Source: Methanofollis ethanolicus (GTDB lineage Archaea > Halobacteriota > Methanomicrobia > Methanomicrobiales > Methanofollaceae). From it: DNA of 64,000 nucleotides. The DNA lies in the NCBI RefSeq assembly GCF_001571385.1, contig NZ_BCNW01000001.1, forward strand, positions 1,612,001 to 1,676,000, in the 5' to 3' direction. The translations under genes and the position numbers were made by a program. The notes beneath the pieces were generated by a model that was not told the DNA's origin, searched no databases, and was given only the letters and a program-made list of their open reading frames with translations. This document shows positions 1-9,003 of the stretch, one piece after another (positions within the stretch are counted from its first letter, which is position 1; each line of letters opens with the position of its first letter).

Positions 1-389
1 AGCGCCTCTCTCAACTCCGCTCCGGTCGCGCCGCCAGGGAGATCGAGAGGGGTGTCGGTCCCATAGAGGTTGAAGTAATACTCGTGGGCCGCCCCCTCGG
101 GCAGGCAGGGCCCGCTGTACCCGATAGTCCCGAGGTCGTTCATTCCCTGCCGTGCCGAAATAGGGGATGAAACCTCAATTTTCCGGGGAATCCCTTCAGG
201 TATGACATCAGTCGCCCTGATATTCCAGATGAGCCAGTGATCGACCTTCGCACCGGGGTCCGTGAGAATGACCGCAAAATAGGGTGACTCCAACCGGGAA
301 ATACGAATTTTCGGTGATATGTCCTCGCCGTCGCAGGTGTGCCTCGTCGGGAAGGCATTGAATCCGATCTCTACGATGGGGTTTTCCAT
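1..389 (-). CDS. PEBP/YbhB-YbcL family protein, C-terminus beyond window edge
   Basis: Read leftward from an ATG at 389, the frame stays open to position 1, so the gene is cut by the window edge. The visible 129 residues carry the phosphatidylethanolamine-binding protein signature: a DGEDISP segment, then DPGAKVDHWLIWNI (equivalent of the DPDAP...HW motif), then GYSGPCLPEGAAHEYYF (equivalent of GxxGPxPPxGxxHxY). Bacterial and archaeal members are small ligand-binding proteins of unclear role. GGAGGT lies a few bases before the ATG and supports the start. The tnpB element ends only about 45 bp upstream, so this gene's promoter may lie in or next to the insertion. Confidence 0.85.
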   Translation of the reverse strand, partial: MENPIVEIGFNAFPTRHTCDGEDISPKIRISRLESPYFAVILTDPGAKVDHWLIWNIRATDVIPEGIPRKIEVSSPISARQGMNDLGTIGYSGPCLPEGAAHEYYFNLYGTDTPLDLPGGATGAELREA

Positions 390-434
390 CCTCGATACCT
401 CCGCAAGAGTATCGCACATAGTATGTCAACTACC

Positions 435-1639
435 CCGCACCTGTTGGGCGTGGCTTGTACCTGCACTCTTACGAATGCGCTCCATTTGGCTGGTTGACAG
501 ACAGCCTGCTCAGGCACGATATACCCGCCTGAGCAATGTTTCGAGCAGCATTGAGGTCAGCATGGAGTTGAAAGCCACATTTCCGGCACCTGAACGACGA
601 GCCTTCCCGGTTTCCTTTGTAGGTATGCCCACACACCGAACACTTTTGCGAGGTGTATCGGGCATCAACGAGAACAACCTGCTTTCCCAGAGCCTCGGCC
701 TTGTACCGGAGGAACTGTTCGAGTTCGTAGAACGACCAGGTGTTCAGCTTTCGTTTAAACTCCCTACCTCTCCGCTTCTGAACCCGGATCTTCGAGAGGT
801 CTTCCAGTGCAAAGACCGTGTACTCAGAGTTCACAATCTGCTTCGAGATACAGTGATTCACATCAGTCACAAACCGTCTTTCCCGTCCGGCCATCCTGCG
901 GAGTTTCCGCTGTGCCGACCGGGTGCCTCCGGACTGCAACTCCTGACGGAGATGAGCGTACTTCGACCGAACGCACTTCACCTGCCGAGAGTTGAAAAAA
1001 GTGTTGTCGGAACAAACAGCAACATTCACGATCCCCCGGTCAATCCCGAGCACCTTAACCTCCTGCACCGGCTCCACGTCCGGATGTTCCATCGAGATGT
1101 GGAGGTAAAACACCTTCTTCCTCCGATCATAGGAGAGCGTCGAAGAGGTGACAGTCCAGGAGAGGTAATTACGATGATACCCGGAGATTGGGACCGTCGC
1201 CTTGATCCGTCCTCGCACCGATGCAATGGTCGCAAGACCATGCACCGGGTTCACTGTGATGACCCGCTGGTTGTATCGCATTGCAGCAAGCGGTTTTCGT
1301 TCTGGTATGGTCTTACACTTCACGGCTTTCAGGGCTTCACACGCGCAGTCTCGCGCACCCTGTACCAGAGAGGACGGGAGATCAGGTACAGCCTCACGAA
1401 CAACCTTGTATGTTGCCTTGTGGTTCTCCACCTTGTTCCACGTATGGTTCTCGAACCCCCACTGTGCAGAGGCAGAGAACGCAGCGGAATAGGCCCTCAT
1501 CGTATCAAGGAGAGCAGAAGAACCGCCATCGGGCAACAGAAGTTTGAACGTGATTGTCCTGATCACATGCATATGCTGATCATGGTAACACAAAACGATA
1601 TCGGAGGTGAAAAGGGCAATACCTCGCCGCACCTGTTGG
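435..1639 (-). mobile_element. IS200/IS605-type element with tnpB only
   Basis: A complete tnpB (469-1572) lies between two unrelated genes with no tnpA in the window, as in the IS1341-like group. The 13-bp sequence ccgcacctgttgg occurs in the same orientation on both sides of the gene, at 435-447 and 1627-1639, and may mark subterminal end sequences. IS200/IS605 elements lack classical inverted repeats, so the boundaries are approximate. On the tnpB-upstream side GGGCA...TGCCC could close a hairpin around the repeat. Confidence 0.6.
469..1572 (-). CDS. tnpB: TnpB, RNA-guided nuclease of an IS605-like element
   Basis: 367 residues beginning MHVIRTITFKLL, the usual TnpB N-terminus. The reading frame is open further upstream, but the sequence before this ATG is not TnpB-like. 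The RuvC-like triad appears intact: Asp in LGIDRG, Glu in FALEDL, and Asp in HADLNAARN near the C-terminus. A zinc ribbon with CSVCG and CRKCG lies between the last two. TnpB proteins are RNA-guided DNA nucleases whose guide RNA derives from the transposon right end, here the bases just below 469. No frameshift or internal stop is seen, so the protein may be active, but transposition would need a TnpA supplied in trans. Confidence 0.92.
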   Translation of the reverse strand: MHVIRTITFKLLLPDGGSSALLDTMRAYSAAFSASAQWGFENHTWNKVENHKATYKVVREAVPDLPSSLVQGARDCACEALKAVKCKTIPERKPLAAMRYNQRVITVNPVHGLATIASVRGRIKATVPISGYHRNYLSWTVTSSTLSYDRRKKVFYLHISMEHPDVEPVQEVKVLGIDRGIVNVAVCSDNTFFNSRQVKCVRSKYAHLRQELQSGGTRSAQRKLRRMAGRERRFVTDVNHCISKQIVNSEYTVFALEDLSKIRVQKRRGREFKRKLNTWSFYELEQFLRYKAEALGKQVVLVDARYTSQKCSVCGHTYKGNREGSSFRCRKCGFQLHADLNAARNIAQAGISCLSRLSVNQPNGAHS

Positions 1640-1690
1640 CCGGGGTCTCCCTGCCCATTTAGATGAAAGGGGGTGCGGGTCGCACCACGA

Positions 1691-2881
1691 TCAGATCCTG
1701 ATATCCTCCACATTGCTGTTCTGGATATAGCGGTACACCCCGGCCATGTCATAGGAGTGGTCGGCAATATAGGTCCTGACCTCGATGTACCTGTTGAACT
1801 TCTGCACATAGTCGTTGTGCTGCCTGATCAAGTCGGTATATCTCTGGTGGTCGCGGTCCCACTCATCCCGCGTCTCGTAAGTGCCGTGCGTGAGACTCTC
1901 TTTGAGGTCCTCGATCTCGTCCCGCCACTCCTCCATCCTGGCACTCATATAGGGAAGACGGTCGTCGATCTTCTGGTAGACCCCTGTGATGCGGGTGACA
2001 TAGTTCACCCGGTCGAAACGCTTGGTCCCGTTGCCGAGGGGGACGACGAAGGCCTTTGCACTCCCGAAGGGTTCGGTGTAACGGCCGATATAGGTCGGGC
2101 CCGTGCTCTCGATATAGAAATATTTCTCGCGGTCCGGGCTCTCGAATACCCTGAAGGAGGGGTTGCCGTTGACCGTGATACCGATTCCCGTGGCCGCATG
2201 GTGTTCGCCGGGGAAGAGAAGAAGGGCAGTGTCATAGCCCTCGTGGGCGAGCAGGCCGAGAAGGAGCAGGCTTTTTTCGTCGCAGTCTCCTTTCATGTTT
2301 CCGATCACCTCGACCGGATACCGGGGTTCTGACGGGGCGTCGGCGTCGTACGGGATCTGCTGCACGAAGGTGATCAGGAGTTCGAGGTATTCCTCGTCGT
2401 TCAGGCCGTCGGCCGCCTTGATGTACCGGAATGGCCTTGCCAGGTCGTCGAAGAAGATCCCCATTGCGGGGTCTTCGATATAACGCCGGTAATAGGCTGT
2501 CATGACCGTGGGGTCGCCCCAGGACACACTGACCGGCCACCGCCTGTCGACGTTCCTGGCCCCATCATAGACGCTCCCGTTCACATCAATCTCGATAGTA
2601 TAGGTCTTCTTCTCGAACTGTGTCGGGAAGGCTCGTGTCATCGTCTTCTGTACTGGCGCTGTGGCCGGGACGATTGCCGGCAGGGCATAGCCTTCTTCCG
2701 GCGTCGGTGTCGGGAGGGACTCTGTCGGGAGAGGAGTCTGCTCCTCCTCATCAACCGGAACCTGAAGGTCCGGTGAAACTCCTTTGCCAGACCCGACACA
2801 CCCGCCGGCGGCAATCAGGAGGATGAGTGCAAGGGCGGCAACTCCTGCAAGAACGCCCGTCGCCTTCTTTATTGTATTCAT
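1691..2881 (-). CDS. Secreted lipoprotein with transglutaminase-like domain
   Basis: 396 residues. The N-terminal signal ends in a lipobox, LIAAGGC with Cys28, so the protein should be lipid-anchored outside the membrane. A Pro/Thr/Glu-rich linker (about 35-70) follows. The core from about 125 to 270 is transglutaminase-like: MKGDCDEKS with putative nucleophile Cys200, PGEHHAATG with His227/228, and YIEST as the acidic position. The C-terminal 100 residues are charged and probably helical. A TATA-like CTTTATACTG lies at about 2931-2940, giving a short leader. Substrate unknown; archaeal members may be peptidases or structural derivatives. Confidence 0.75.
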   Translation of the reverse strand: MNTIKKATGVLAGVAALALILLIAAGGCVGSGKGVSPDLQVPVDEEEQTPLPTESLPTPTPEEGYALPAIVPATAPVQKTMTRAFPTQFEKKTYTIEIDVNGSVYDGARNVDRRWPVSVSWGDPTVMTAYYRRYIEDPAMGIFFDDLARPFRYIKAADGLNDEEYLELLITFVQQIPYDADAPSEPRYPVEVIGNMKGDCDEKSLLLLGLLAHEGYDTALLLFPGEHHAATGIGITVNGNPSFRVFESPDREKYFYIESTGPTYIGRYTEPFGSAKAFVVPLGNGTKRFDRVNYVTRITGVYQKIDDRLPYMSARMEEWRDEIEDLKESLTHGTYETRDEWDRDHQRYTDLIRQHNDYVQKFNRYIEVRTYIADHSYDMAGVYRYIQNSNVEDIRI

Positions 2882-3107
2882 ATCGCATCAGATGACCGGA
2901 AATAGGCCATTTCAGGATCTGAAAGTTACAGTATAAAGGAGCTTTCATCTGGCCAGTCACTGGAAAAATAATTTTTTTGCGGGAAAAACGGGAAAAAGAG
3001 AATTTATGGTCTGAAATTCCGGTTCTCACACGGGCCCGGCGTTCCGTGATCACCGCCGTTCTCGCTCTGGCATACTCCTGTCCCTGTCCCGAAGGGGGGC
3101 CGAAAGG
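2882..3107. other. Intergenic region with promoter of the lipoprotein gene
   Basis: AT-rich segment between the lipoprotein gene and the aminotransferase remnant. It holds the TATA-like box of the leftward lipoprotein gene near 2935 and a T/A-rich run at 2966-2980 that could end transcription from the left-reading genes to its right. I see no gene in it. Confidence 0.4.
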
Positions 3108-3555
3108 TTAGACGAACTCGGCGGTCTTCCTTTTGACCCCCTCGACAAACTTCCGCACCGCCTCGACCCCCTCGATCATCCGCGGCGCGACGTCCTGGAC
3201 AAAGGCGACCTCGTCCAGACCTGTCTCCCGGCGGTTCCCCCGGTACAGTTCCATCTCCCTCCTGCCGTCGTAGTCGACAAAGGCGACCCGGGTGGCAAAG
3301 ACATCGGAGGGGAGCATGATGGTGTCCCCGCTGACTGTGGCGACATGGTGGTGATGATTGAGGAGGGTGCGGGAGAGGTCGTTTGCATACCTCACGCCTT
3401 TCCGTGCGAGGTCATTGGCAAGAGTGCTGAAATCGGCGAGGACGAGGCAACCGATTCTGGTGTATCTCTCCATCTGCCGTGCGATCATCAGGCCGACCCG
3501 CAGGTTCTCGGGCATTGCAATGGTCTCACAATGTGGTTCTGTCTGAATTGTATAT
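3108..3555 (-). pseudogene. C-terminal remnant of a class I/II aminotransferase
   Basis: The leftward frame from 3581 to 3108 gives 157 residues, but the first few codons lie inside the adjacent mobile element. The segment LVLADFSTL...DLSRTLLN, then HVATVSGDTIMLPSDVF, then RVAFVDYDG resembles the C-terminal domain of fold-type I PLP aminotransferases, where the small domain ends with a VaxxPGxxF...RlayVDfDG pattern. No N-terminal domain or PLP lysine is present, and no matching sequence remains beyond the element at 3907. I read it as a gene truncated by insertion of the element at 3556-3906. The family assignment is by pattern recall only. Confidence 0.45.
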
Positions 3556-3906
3556 GAGCATATCCCAGAACTCTCGTTCACTCCCCCATCTCTGCATGCA
3601 GGGATCGGGAGAGAATATCATGTTCGGGTCGATATCTTCCTGAATTCCCTGAAGAATCGTGCGAAACCACCGCCGTCCCCCAGATCTCTGCCGGGGGACT
3701 GACGCCCCCTGATCCCCGAAACAGGATAGGGTCGGGGAAGAGAGAGATCCTGATGAAGGAGATTGTCATCCATCCCCTATCGCAAAGATGGGGGGATCGG
3801 GGGGTGAAACCCCCCGAACAAGACACCAGAACAGGATTTTTCAGAACCGAATGTGAGTCCTTTCATCGGCGTGCATGAAGGTTCGGATCAGTTTTGGGAT
3901 GACCTC
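3556..3906. mobile_element. Family A inverted-repeat element, about 351 bp, non-coding
   Basis: The left end starts GAGCATATCCCAGAACT and the right end, read on the other strand, starts GAGGTCATCCCAAAACT. The flanks on both sides read TATAT (3551-3555 and 3907-3911), consistent with a 5-bp target duplication. The interior has no plausible ORF and contains hairpins such as ctgccgggggactgacgccc. The reverse complement of most of the element recurs at 39443-39836, and its right half at about 53465-53719. Confidence 0.7.
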
Positions 3907-3997
3907 TATATCTTCTGCATCACCGTCCCCCCGATAGCATGCCCGGATGGGCAGGGCTGATGATAAGCGCCCTCTGCCAGCGAAAAATAGAGGGGGA

Positions 3998-5620
3998 TCA
4001 GAAACGCTTTGGATCGGTCTCCACGTCGACGACAGTCGGTACGCCGGCCGCCAGTGCCTCCCGAACCGCGGGGGCGAGGTCGGCGGGTCTCTCTACCCTG
4101 AAACCGGCCCCGCCGCAGGCCCGTGCATAGGCGGCGAAGTCGAGGTTGTGGAGTTCTGTCCCGAAGTTCGGGTAGTTTTCCATCTTCTGCTCGACGAGGA
4201 TCATGCCGAGTTCGTGGTTGTTGAGGACGACGACAACGATGGGGAGGTCGTACTTCACCGCGGTGAGGAACTCGGCCATCGCCATACCAAACCCGCCGTC
4301 GCCGGTGATGCAGACGGCGGGTCTCTCCGGATAGGCAAGTTTCGCGGCGATGGCACCGGGCAGGCCGAAACCCATCGTCGCCAGGTACCCGGACATGACA
4401 AATGCCTGCCCTTCCTTCATCGTGAAATTTCTGCCGAACCACCAGCCATTCTCCCCGACGTCGATGGAGATGATGGCGTCGTCGGGGATGGTCTCCGAGA
4501 GCACCTTCATGATATACGGCGGACGGATCGGCACGGCCTCCGGGTTGGCCTCCTTATCTCTCTGCGCTTTCCATGCCTCTCTCTGGTGCGCCACCTCCTC
4601 CCTCTGGGCGTCGTCCCTCCTCTCCCGCACGCGGCCGAGGAGGTCGGGAATGACGCGGGCGCAGTCCCCCCAGAGGAGGACGGAGTCGGCGTTCCGCCCG
4701 AGTTTTATCGGGTCGAGATCGACCTGGACCATCGGGACCTCCTCCGGGACATGGGTCTGCGCCGAGAAACCGACGCCGAAGACGAGGAGGAGGTCGGCGG
4801 CCCTGGCCTGCTCCCGCGCATACCCCGGCCCCACGCTGCCCAGGATGCCAAGGTGCCAGGGGTGGTCTTCGGGGATGACGCCCTTCGCCCTGAAGGTGGT
4901 GAGGATGGGCGCACTGATCCGTTCCGCGAGGGCGGTCACGCTCTCCGCGGCGGTGCGTGCGCCCCATCCGGCGATGATAACCGACCGCCTGGCCTTCTCG
5001 ATCGCCTCGACCGCCCTCTGCACCTCCGACTCCGGCGGTGCGATCCCTGTCGGCGGCGGCGGCCCTTCCCGCGGGCAGCAGGCAGGGTCGAGGGCCTCCT
5101 TCTGGATGTTGTTCGGGACGGAGAGTTGTGCGACGCCCCCCTTCACGACCGCATGCCGCAGGGCGGCATCGACGAGTTTCATCGCCTTTGTCCTGTCGTG
5201 GACCGTGTTGTTGAAGACGGTGATCGGCCGGAAAAAGGCGTCCTGGTCGATCTCCTGGAAGCCGCCCGGCCCGGTGTACTGCACCTCGACCTGGCCGTTG
5301 AGGGAGAGGACAGACGCGTGGTCCTCCTTTGCGTCGTAGAGACCTGTGGCCAGATTCGTCGCACCCGGCCCCGCGATGGTCACGCACGCGGCTATCCGCC
5401 CTGTCAGTTTGTTGTAGGCCGACGCTGCCATCGCCGCGTTCTCCTCGTGGCGCACCTGGATGAAACGGACATCGGGATTTTTTCTCACCGCGTCGATGAT
5501 CCCGAGGGAGGACGTCCCCGGAACCCCGAAGACGAGGTTCACTCCCCTGCGTGCGATTTCGTCGACGATCACCTCGGCGACGGTGGGGTCGCCTCTCTCC
5601 CCAGCGGTACCTCCGGTCAT
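3998..5620 (-). CDS. Thiamine diphosphate enzyme, pyruvate oxidase/acetolactate synthase-like
   Basis: 540 residues with the three domains of the ThDP-dependent decarboxylase family. The PYR domain carries GVPGTSSLG and the catalytic Glu in RHEENAAMAA. A central domain follows, then a PP domain with the ThDP/Mg motif GDGGFGMAMAEFLTAV and NNHELGM. The N-terminal IAGPGATN is typical of this family. Weak similarity to PoxB-type pyruvate oxidases over biosynthetic ALS is my impression; no regulatory subunit gene is adjacent. I chose the ATG at 5620 because GGTGAG lies 5 nt before it and a TATA-like ACATTATATCAT lies at about 5654-5662, too close for the in-frame ATG at 5641. Confidence 0.85.
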   Translation of the reverse strand: MTGGTAGERGDPTVAEVIVDEIARRGVNLVFGVPGTSSLGIIDAVRKNPDVRFIQVRHEENAAMAASAYNKLTGRIAACVTIAGPGATNLATGLYDAKEDHASVLSLNGQVEVQYTGPGGFQEIDQDAFFRPITVFNNTVHDRTKAMKLVDAALRHAVVKGGVAQLSVPNNIQKEALDPACCPREGPPPPTGIAPPESEVQRAVEAIEKARRSVIIAGWGARTAAESVTALAERISAPILTTFRAKGVIPEDHPWHLGILGSVGPGYAREQARAADLLLVFGVGFSAQTHVPEEVPMVQVDLDPIKLGRNADSVLLWGDCARVIPDLLGRVRERRDDAQREEVAHQREAWKAQRDKEANPEAVPIRPPYIMKVLSETIPDDAIISIDVGENGWWFGRNFTMKEGQAFVMSGYLATMGFGLPGAIAAKLAYPERPAVCITGDGGFGMAMAEFLTAVKYDLPIVVVVLNNHELGMILVEQKMENYPNFGTELHNLDFAAYARACGGAGFRVERPADLAPAVREALAAGVPTVVDVETDPKRF

Positions 5621-5663
5621 ATGCTCACCATGGCCCGGCATGGGGCAGGGTATGATATAATGT

Positions 5664-7310
5664 TTAACCCCCGAGGCGGTACCGGTCTTTCGGCACGCAC
5701 ACCTCGAAACGTGCGCCTTCCCCGGGGATCCCCGTTTCCCTGATGGAGACCCCGGTAGTCAGGAGGATCTCGCGGGCGATGAAGAGGCCAAGGCCCGTGT
5801 GGCTGCCGACACTTTTGTCGAATATACGGTCCTTGATTGCATCGGCCACCCCTTCGCCGTCGTCCTCGACGGCGAGGACCCCGCAGTCAGGGCCCTCCGT
5901 GAAGCTGACAGTGACCTTCGTCACCCCTCTGCCGTGCCTGACCGCATTTTCAAAGAGCGTGTAAAAGACCTTCTCGAAGAGGGGGTCGGCAAAGACTGCA
6001 AGGTCGCCTGTCGTGACGTCGAGGGTGATCCCGTTGTTCTGCAGGATCCGTGCCGACCTCAGCACGATTTCCCTGACAGGCTGCCAGCAGGGGGACATGA
6101 CGCCGAGGTTCTGGTAGTCACGGGATACAGTGATATGGCTGCCTATCAACTCTGCGGCCCGGCAGATCTTCTGCATATACTCTGCCTCAGCCGATCCAGG
6201 GGGTGTGTTCTCGGTGAGGATGCCGGCATATCCCTCGATCACTTCGAGCTGGTTCTTGATGTCGTGCTGGGTGATGTCAGAGAGGATGGTGATCTTTTTG
6301 TGTGCAGATAGCAGCGCATCCTCCGTCTCCTTGAGCCTGCTGATGTCCCTGACGACGAGGAGGTGTCCGAAGACCTGCGCACGCTCGTCTTTCAGCGGCG
6401 AGATGCGCAGTTCGTAGTGCTGGAGCATGTCGCCCCGCTGTTTCACGGTCTGGATATATGCCGTTTCCTGGTTGCCGCCGTAATCTCTGATCAGTCTGGG
6501 AAAGAGGTATATCTCCCCGGCAACGGGTTCCCCTGCGACGTCGTCGCTCTCCTTTCCGATGAGCCGCGCGGCGTTGTTGTTGATCTCGATGATCCTGTAC
6601 TCCGGGTCAAGGAGGAAGATGCCGTCGTTGAGGCTGTTTGCAACCCTGTCCATGAGGAGCGGGATATGTTCGAAGAGGTTGAACCTGAATGCGCCGGCGA
6701 AGATCGCAAGCGCGGTGAGCATGATAACAAAGGGGAGGAGCGTGATGCTGCCTGCTGCCGTTTCGCCGATGAAAGAAATAACCGCAGCCCAGGGTATGAG
6801 CGTACCCATCAGCACGAAACCGATCTGCTTCCTGAAGACGGGCGGGGCGGTCAGGAGCATCGAGACAAGGAGAAGGATGCTCGCGACGACGACGAGGTAC
6901 AGATAGCCGATAAAGATCCAGGGCCAGACCTCGGTGACGAGGTTGTAGGGTGCGGTACCGCCGGTCCATCGCAGCCAGACCGTAATAGCAGGCACGGCGG
7001 CGATGGCGGCCGTCACGGCAGGCGTGGCAAGGTGTCCTCTCCGCGTGTACTGGAGGACAAAAACCATCCATGCAACAGGCAGGACGGCCGCACCGAGGAA
7101 GGCCACATCGGTCCAGAAAACTATCCATTCCCCCCCAAGGGGGAGGAGGGCCATCACCAAACCCAGGGACCAGAGAAGGATACCGGAGAGAAATATGCAG
7201 AAAAAGATTGCACCGGGACTCTGCTTCCTTTTCCAGGTTTCAAGGATTAAAGCAGTACCGATGAGAAAAGAGGTTGCCATCAGGATGACGCTCATGATAT
7301 GGGGGCTCAT
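5664..7310 (-). CDS. Membrane PAS-sensor histidine kinase with 7-TM N-terminus
   Basis: 548 residues. About seven hydrophobic segments fill the first 210 residues, a histidine-kinase 7TM sensor region common in methanogens. A PAS domain follows (about 220-340; DGIFLLDPEYRIIEINN). The dimerisation helix has the phospho-acceptor His in ITQHDIKNQLEVIEGY. The ATPase domain has the N box FENAVRHG, G1 VEDDGEGV and G2 TGLGLFIA. No response regulator is adjacent. The gene lies 43 bp upstream of the ThDP enzyme gene in the same direction; that gene has its own TATA box. Confidence 0.88.
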   Translation of the reverse strand: MSPHIMSVILMATSFLIGTALILETWKRKQSPGAIFFCIFLSGILLWSLGLVMALLPLGGEWIVFWTDVAFLGAAVLPVAWMVFVLQYTRRGHLATPAVTAAIAAVPAITVWLRWTGGTAPYNLVTEVWPWIFIGYLYLVVVASILLLVSMLLTAPPVFRKQIGFVLMGTLIPWAAVISFIGETAAGSITLLPFVIMLTALAIFAGAFRFNLFEHIPLLMDRVANSLNDGIFLLDPEYRIIEINNNAARLIGKESDDVAGEPVAGEIYLFPRLIRDYGGNQETAYIQTVKQRGDMLQHYELRISPLKDERAQVFGHLLVVRDISRLKETEDALLSAHKKITILSDITQHDIKNQLEVIEGYAGILTENTPPGSAEAEYMQKICRAAELIGSHITVSRDYQNLGVMSPCWQPVREIVLRSARILQNNGITLDVTTGDLAVFADPLFEKVFYTLFENAVRHGRGVTKVTVSFTEGPDCGVLAVEDDGEGVADAIKDRIFDKSVGSHTGLGLFIAREILLTTGVSIRETGIPGEGARFEVCVPKDRYRLGG

Positions 7311-7469
7311 TGGTTGCCCTGTTGAAGGAAAACGGGCGTAGAGTGCCGGATCGCACCCGCAGATCTGGCGGCCATGGATAGACTATGTTTTCAGGGTGGG
7401 ATATGTACTTTTTCTACCCGTTCCGGGCGGATTTTATAAAAAAGAAAAAAATATGAGCAGAATATATAT

Positions 7470-7517
7470 TTACTCCTGCGGTTCCTTCGGCTGCTTCTTG
7501 CTTCCCTTCTTTGCCAT
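7470..7517 (-). CDS. 15-residue lysine-rich microprotein (candidate)
   Basis: The frame ATG...TAA encodes MAKKGSKKQPKEPQE. GGGAGGTGAAG lies directly upstream with good spacing and is one of the best ribosome-binding sites in the window. A TATA-like GTTTATAC lies at about 7566-7573 on the same strand, giving a leader of roughly 30 nt. An open frame continues upstream to 7766, but that extension has no protein-like composition. Very basic, no hydrophobic segment; function unknown. It could be a nucleic-acid-binding peptide or a regulatory leader peptide. Confidence 0.5.
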   Translation of the reverse strand: MAKKGSKKQPKEPQE

Positions 7518-8217
7518 GGACTTCACCTCCCGTGAAGTGGGATATTGAATGATACTCCTGAGGGGTGTATAAACATTGCTGGCATACTTAAGCCGGATCG
7601 TGGATCCCGACACAATCTGGAGATTTTCCTCCTCGTATCGGATGCCGATTCCACCCCTCGCACCACGGTGGAAAAGAGCCCCTGCAAGGTGTCGGATCCC
7701 CGCTGATTTCAGGGTTATTTTGCCGTGTGCGGCACCTCTGCATCCGATCCTTCTCTGCCCAGGCATCCGACCCTCAATGATATACCTGCTCTTCGGGATA
7801 GCCCATCTTAGGGGTCTGGGGGCTCCTCGAAAACCAAAGATTCACGCTCCCTGCGGTCGCACCTCCCTTCACAGGTACGTCAGAACAGGGATTTCCACAG
7901 ATTTCGGATCCGGACAATTTCCAACCCCGCTCCCTTTCCTTTCCCGGCACCAGGGAGACCGGGAATGGCGGGGCATTACCTGCACTCATATCGACGGCCC
8001 TGGGGCGTTGAGTCCTGTCGGATTTCGTCCAGTTTCGCCCGCGGACCCCATTCTGCCCGGATCGCCGGTTCTCCCCGATATGGCCCAGAATGGGAGGTGT
8101 GATCCCCAGATCGGAGGTAGATCTGGGCGTATTTGACCCGGGCGTGTCCGGCGGGGCATCACCCTCACGTTCCGCCATGCAGGCACAATAATGAATGGGA
8201 TCGAGGGGATTTACCAT
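7518..8217. other. Gene-poor GC-rich region with decayed repeats
   Basis: Long open frames here (for example 7774-8217 on the minus strand) have low-complexity composition and no start signals, and I do not accept them. The stretch at about 7790-7905 ends with cagaacagggatttccacag, which resembles the right end of family B elements, so it is probably a decayed copy. Nothing else recognised. Confidence 0.45.
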
Positions 8218-8584
8218 GAGGTCATACCAGAAATCTCGTTCATTTGGCTTTGATTGAAGAAACCCTCATGATAGGATCGGTGTCTTTCCCTGATCCTCTG
8301 AGGGACGCTCAGATCCCCCGCCTTCCCCACACTCTTTGCCGGGGGACTGACGCCGAAAATCAAAGATTTTCTTGTGCTCACTCCGTTCACAGCCCCCGGA
8401 ACTCGAAACCTTCGGTTTCTCGAACTCGCTGAAGCTCGTCTCCTGAATCAGGATAGGATGGGGGAAGACAAGGCAGGAGGTTCTCAGGAGGGTGATTGCC
8501 AACCCGCCCTATCCTGGTGGCAGGGGATCTGGGGGGCGGCAACCCCATGGATAAGGCACGCCCGGACAGGATTTCAACAAAACC
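8218..8584. mobile_element. Mosaic of family A end and family B element
   Basis: At 8218 the sequence GAGGTCATACCAGAAATCTCGTTCA matches a family A terminus. At 8246 GGCTTTGATTGAAGAAACCC resembles the family B left end, and at 8568-8584 GGATTTCAACAAAACC resembles the family B right end. The interior has GC-rich hairpins, including a gccgggggactgacg block shared with other copies, and no gene. No target duplication is visible for the inner element. Confidence 0.5.
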
Positions 8585-8612
8585 AAAAAAATAGGAAAAA
8601 AATGAAAGCGCC

Positions 8613-8996
8613 TTATTCTTCAGGCTCTTTCTTCGCCGGTTTCTCCGGCTTGACATAGGTGATCGGGACGAGTTCCCGTCCCTCGTGCACCGTGGCCGCC
8701 GCCGTGTAGGTGTTCTCCATCGTGAGGCAGTGGACAGGGCAGACCTCCACGCAGCAGTTGCAGACGTGGCAGCGGAACCGGTCGATCTCCCAGGTTTTTT
8801 CCTGGCGCTCGACACAGATCGCGTTCGCCGGACACTTGCGCATGCACATCCCGCAGGAGATGCACAGGGAGGGGTCGATGGTCACGTGGCCCCGCGAGAT
8901 CGGCGTCCTCTTGCCCGGGACGGCAGGGTAGCGGATAGTGGAGGGGCCGTGGATGAGCGCCTTCACCACCGTCTTCGTCATCTGAAAATATCCCAT
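8613..8996 (-). CDS. echF: Ech hydrogenase subunit F, two-[4Fe-4S] ferredoxin-like
   Basis: 127 residues with two complete [4Fe-4S] motifs, CISCGMCMRKCP and CHVCNCCVEVCP. In Ech complexes this polyferredoxin-like subunit passes electrons between ferredoxin and the small subunit. It is the last gene of the operon, 7 bp after echE. The ATG at 8996 follows GGTGATAGGAG. The C-terminus is a Lys/Glu/Pro-rich tail without a known role. Confidence 0.9.
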   Translation of the reverse strand: MGYFQMTKTVVKALIHGPSTIRYPAVPGKRTPISRGHVTIDPSLCISCGMCMRKCPANAICVERQEKTWEIDRFRCHVCNCCVEVCPVHCLTMENTYTAAATVHEGRELVPITYVKPEKPAKKEPEE

Positions 8997-9003
8997 ACTC
9001 CTA

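Noticed and set aside
319-1662. 447-residue frame on the plus strand across tnpB
   Set aside because: It is antisense to a complete, motif-bearing tnpB and has no recognisable domain; high GC makes long shadow frames common here.
3947-5743. 598-residue plus-strand frame opposite the ThDP enzyme
   Set aside because: The minus-strand gene has all ThDP motifs, a ribosome-binding site and a TATA box; the plus frame has biased Asp/Gly/Val composition typical of antisense.
7774-8217. 147-residue minus-strand frame between the microprotein and the repeat region
   Set aside because: No start signal, low-complexity Pro/Gly/Ser sequence, no promoter; overlaps decayed repeats.
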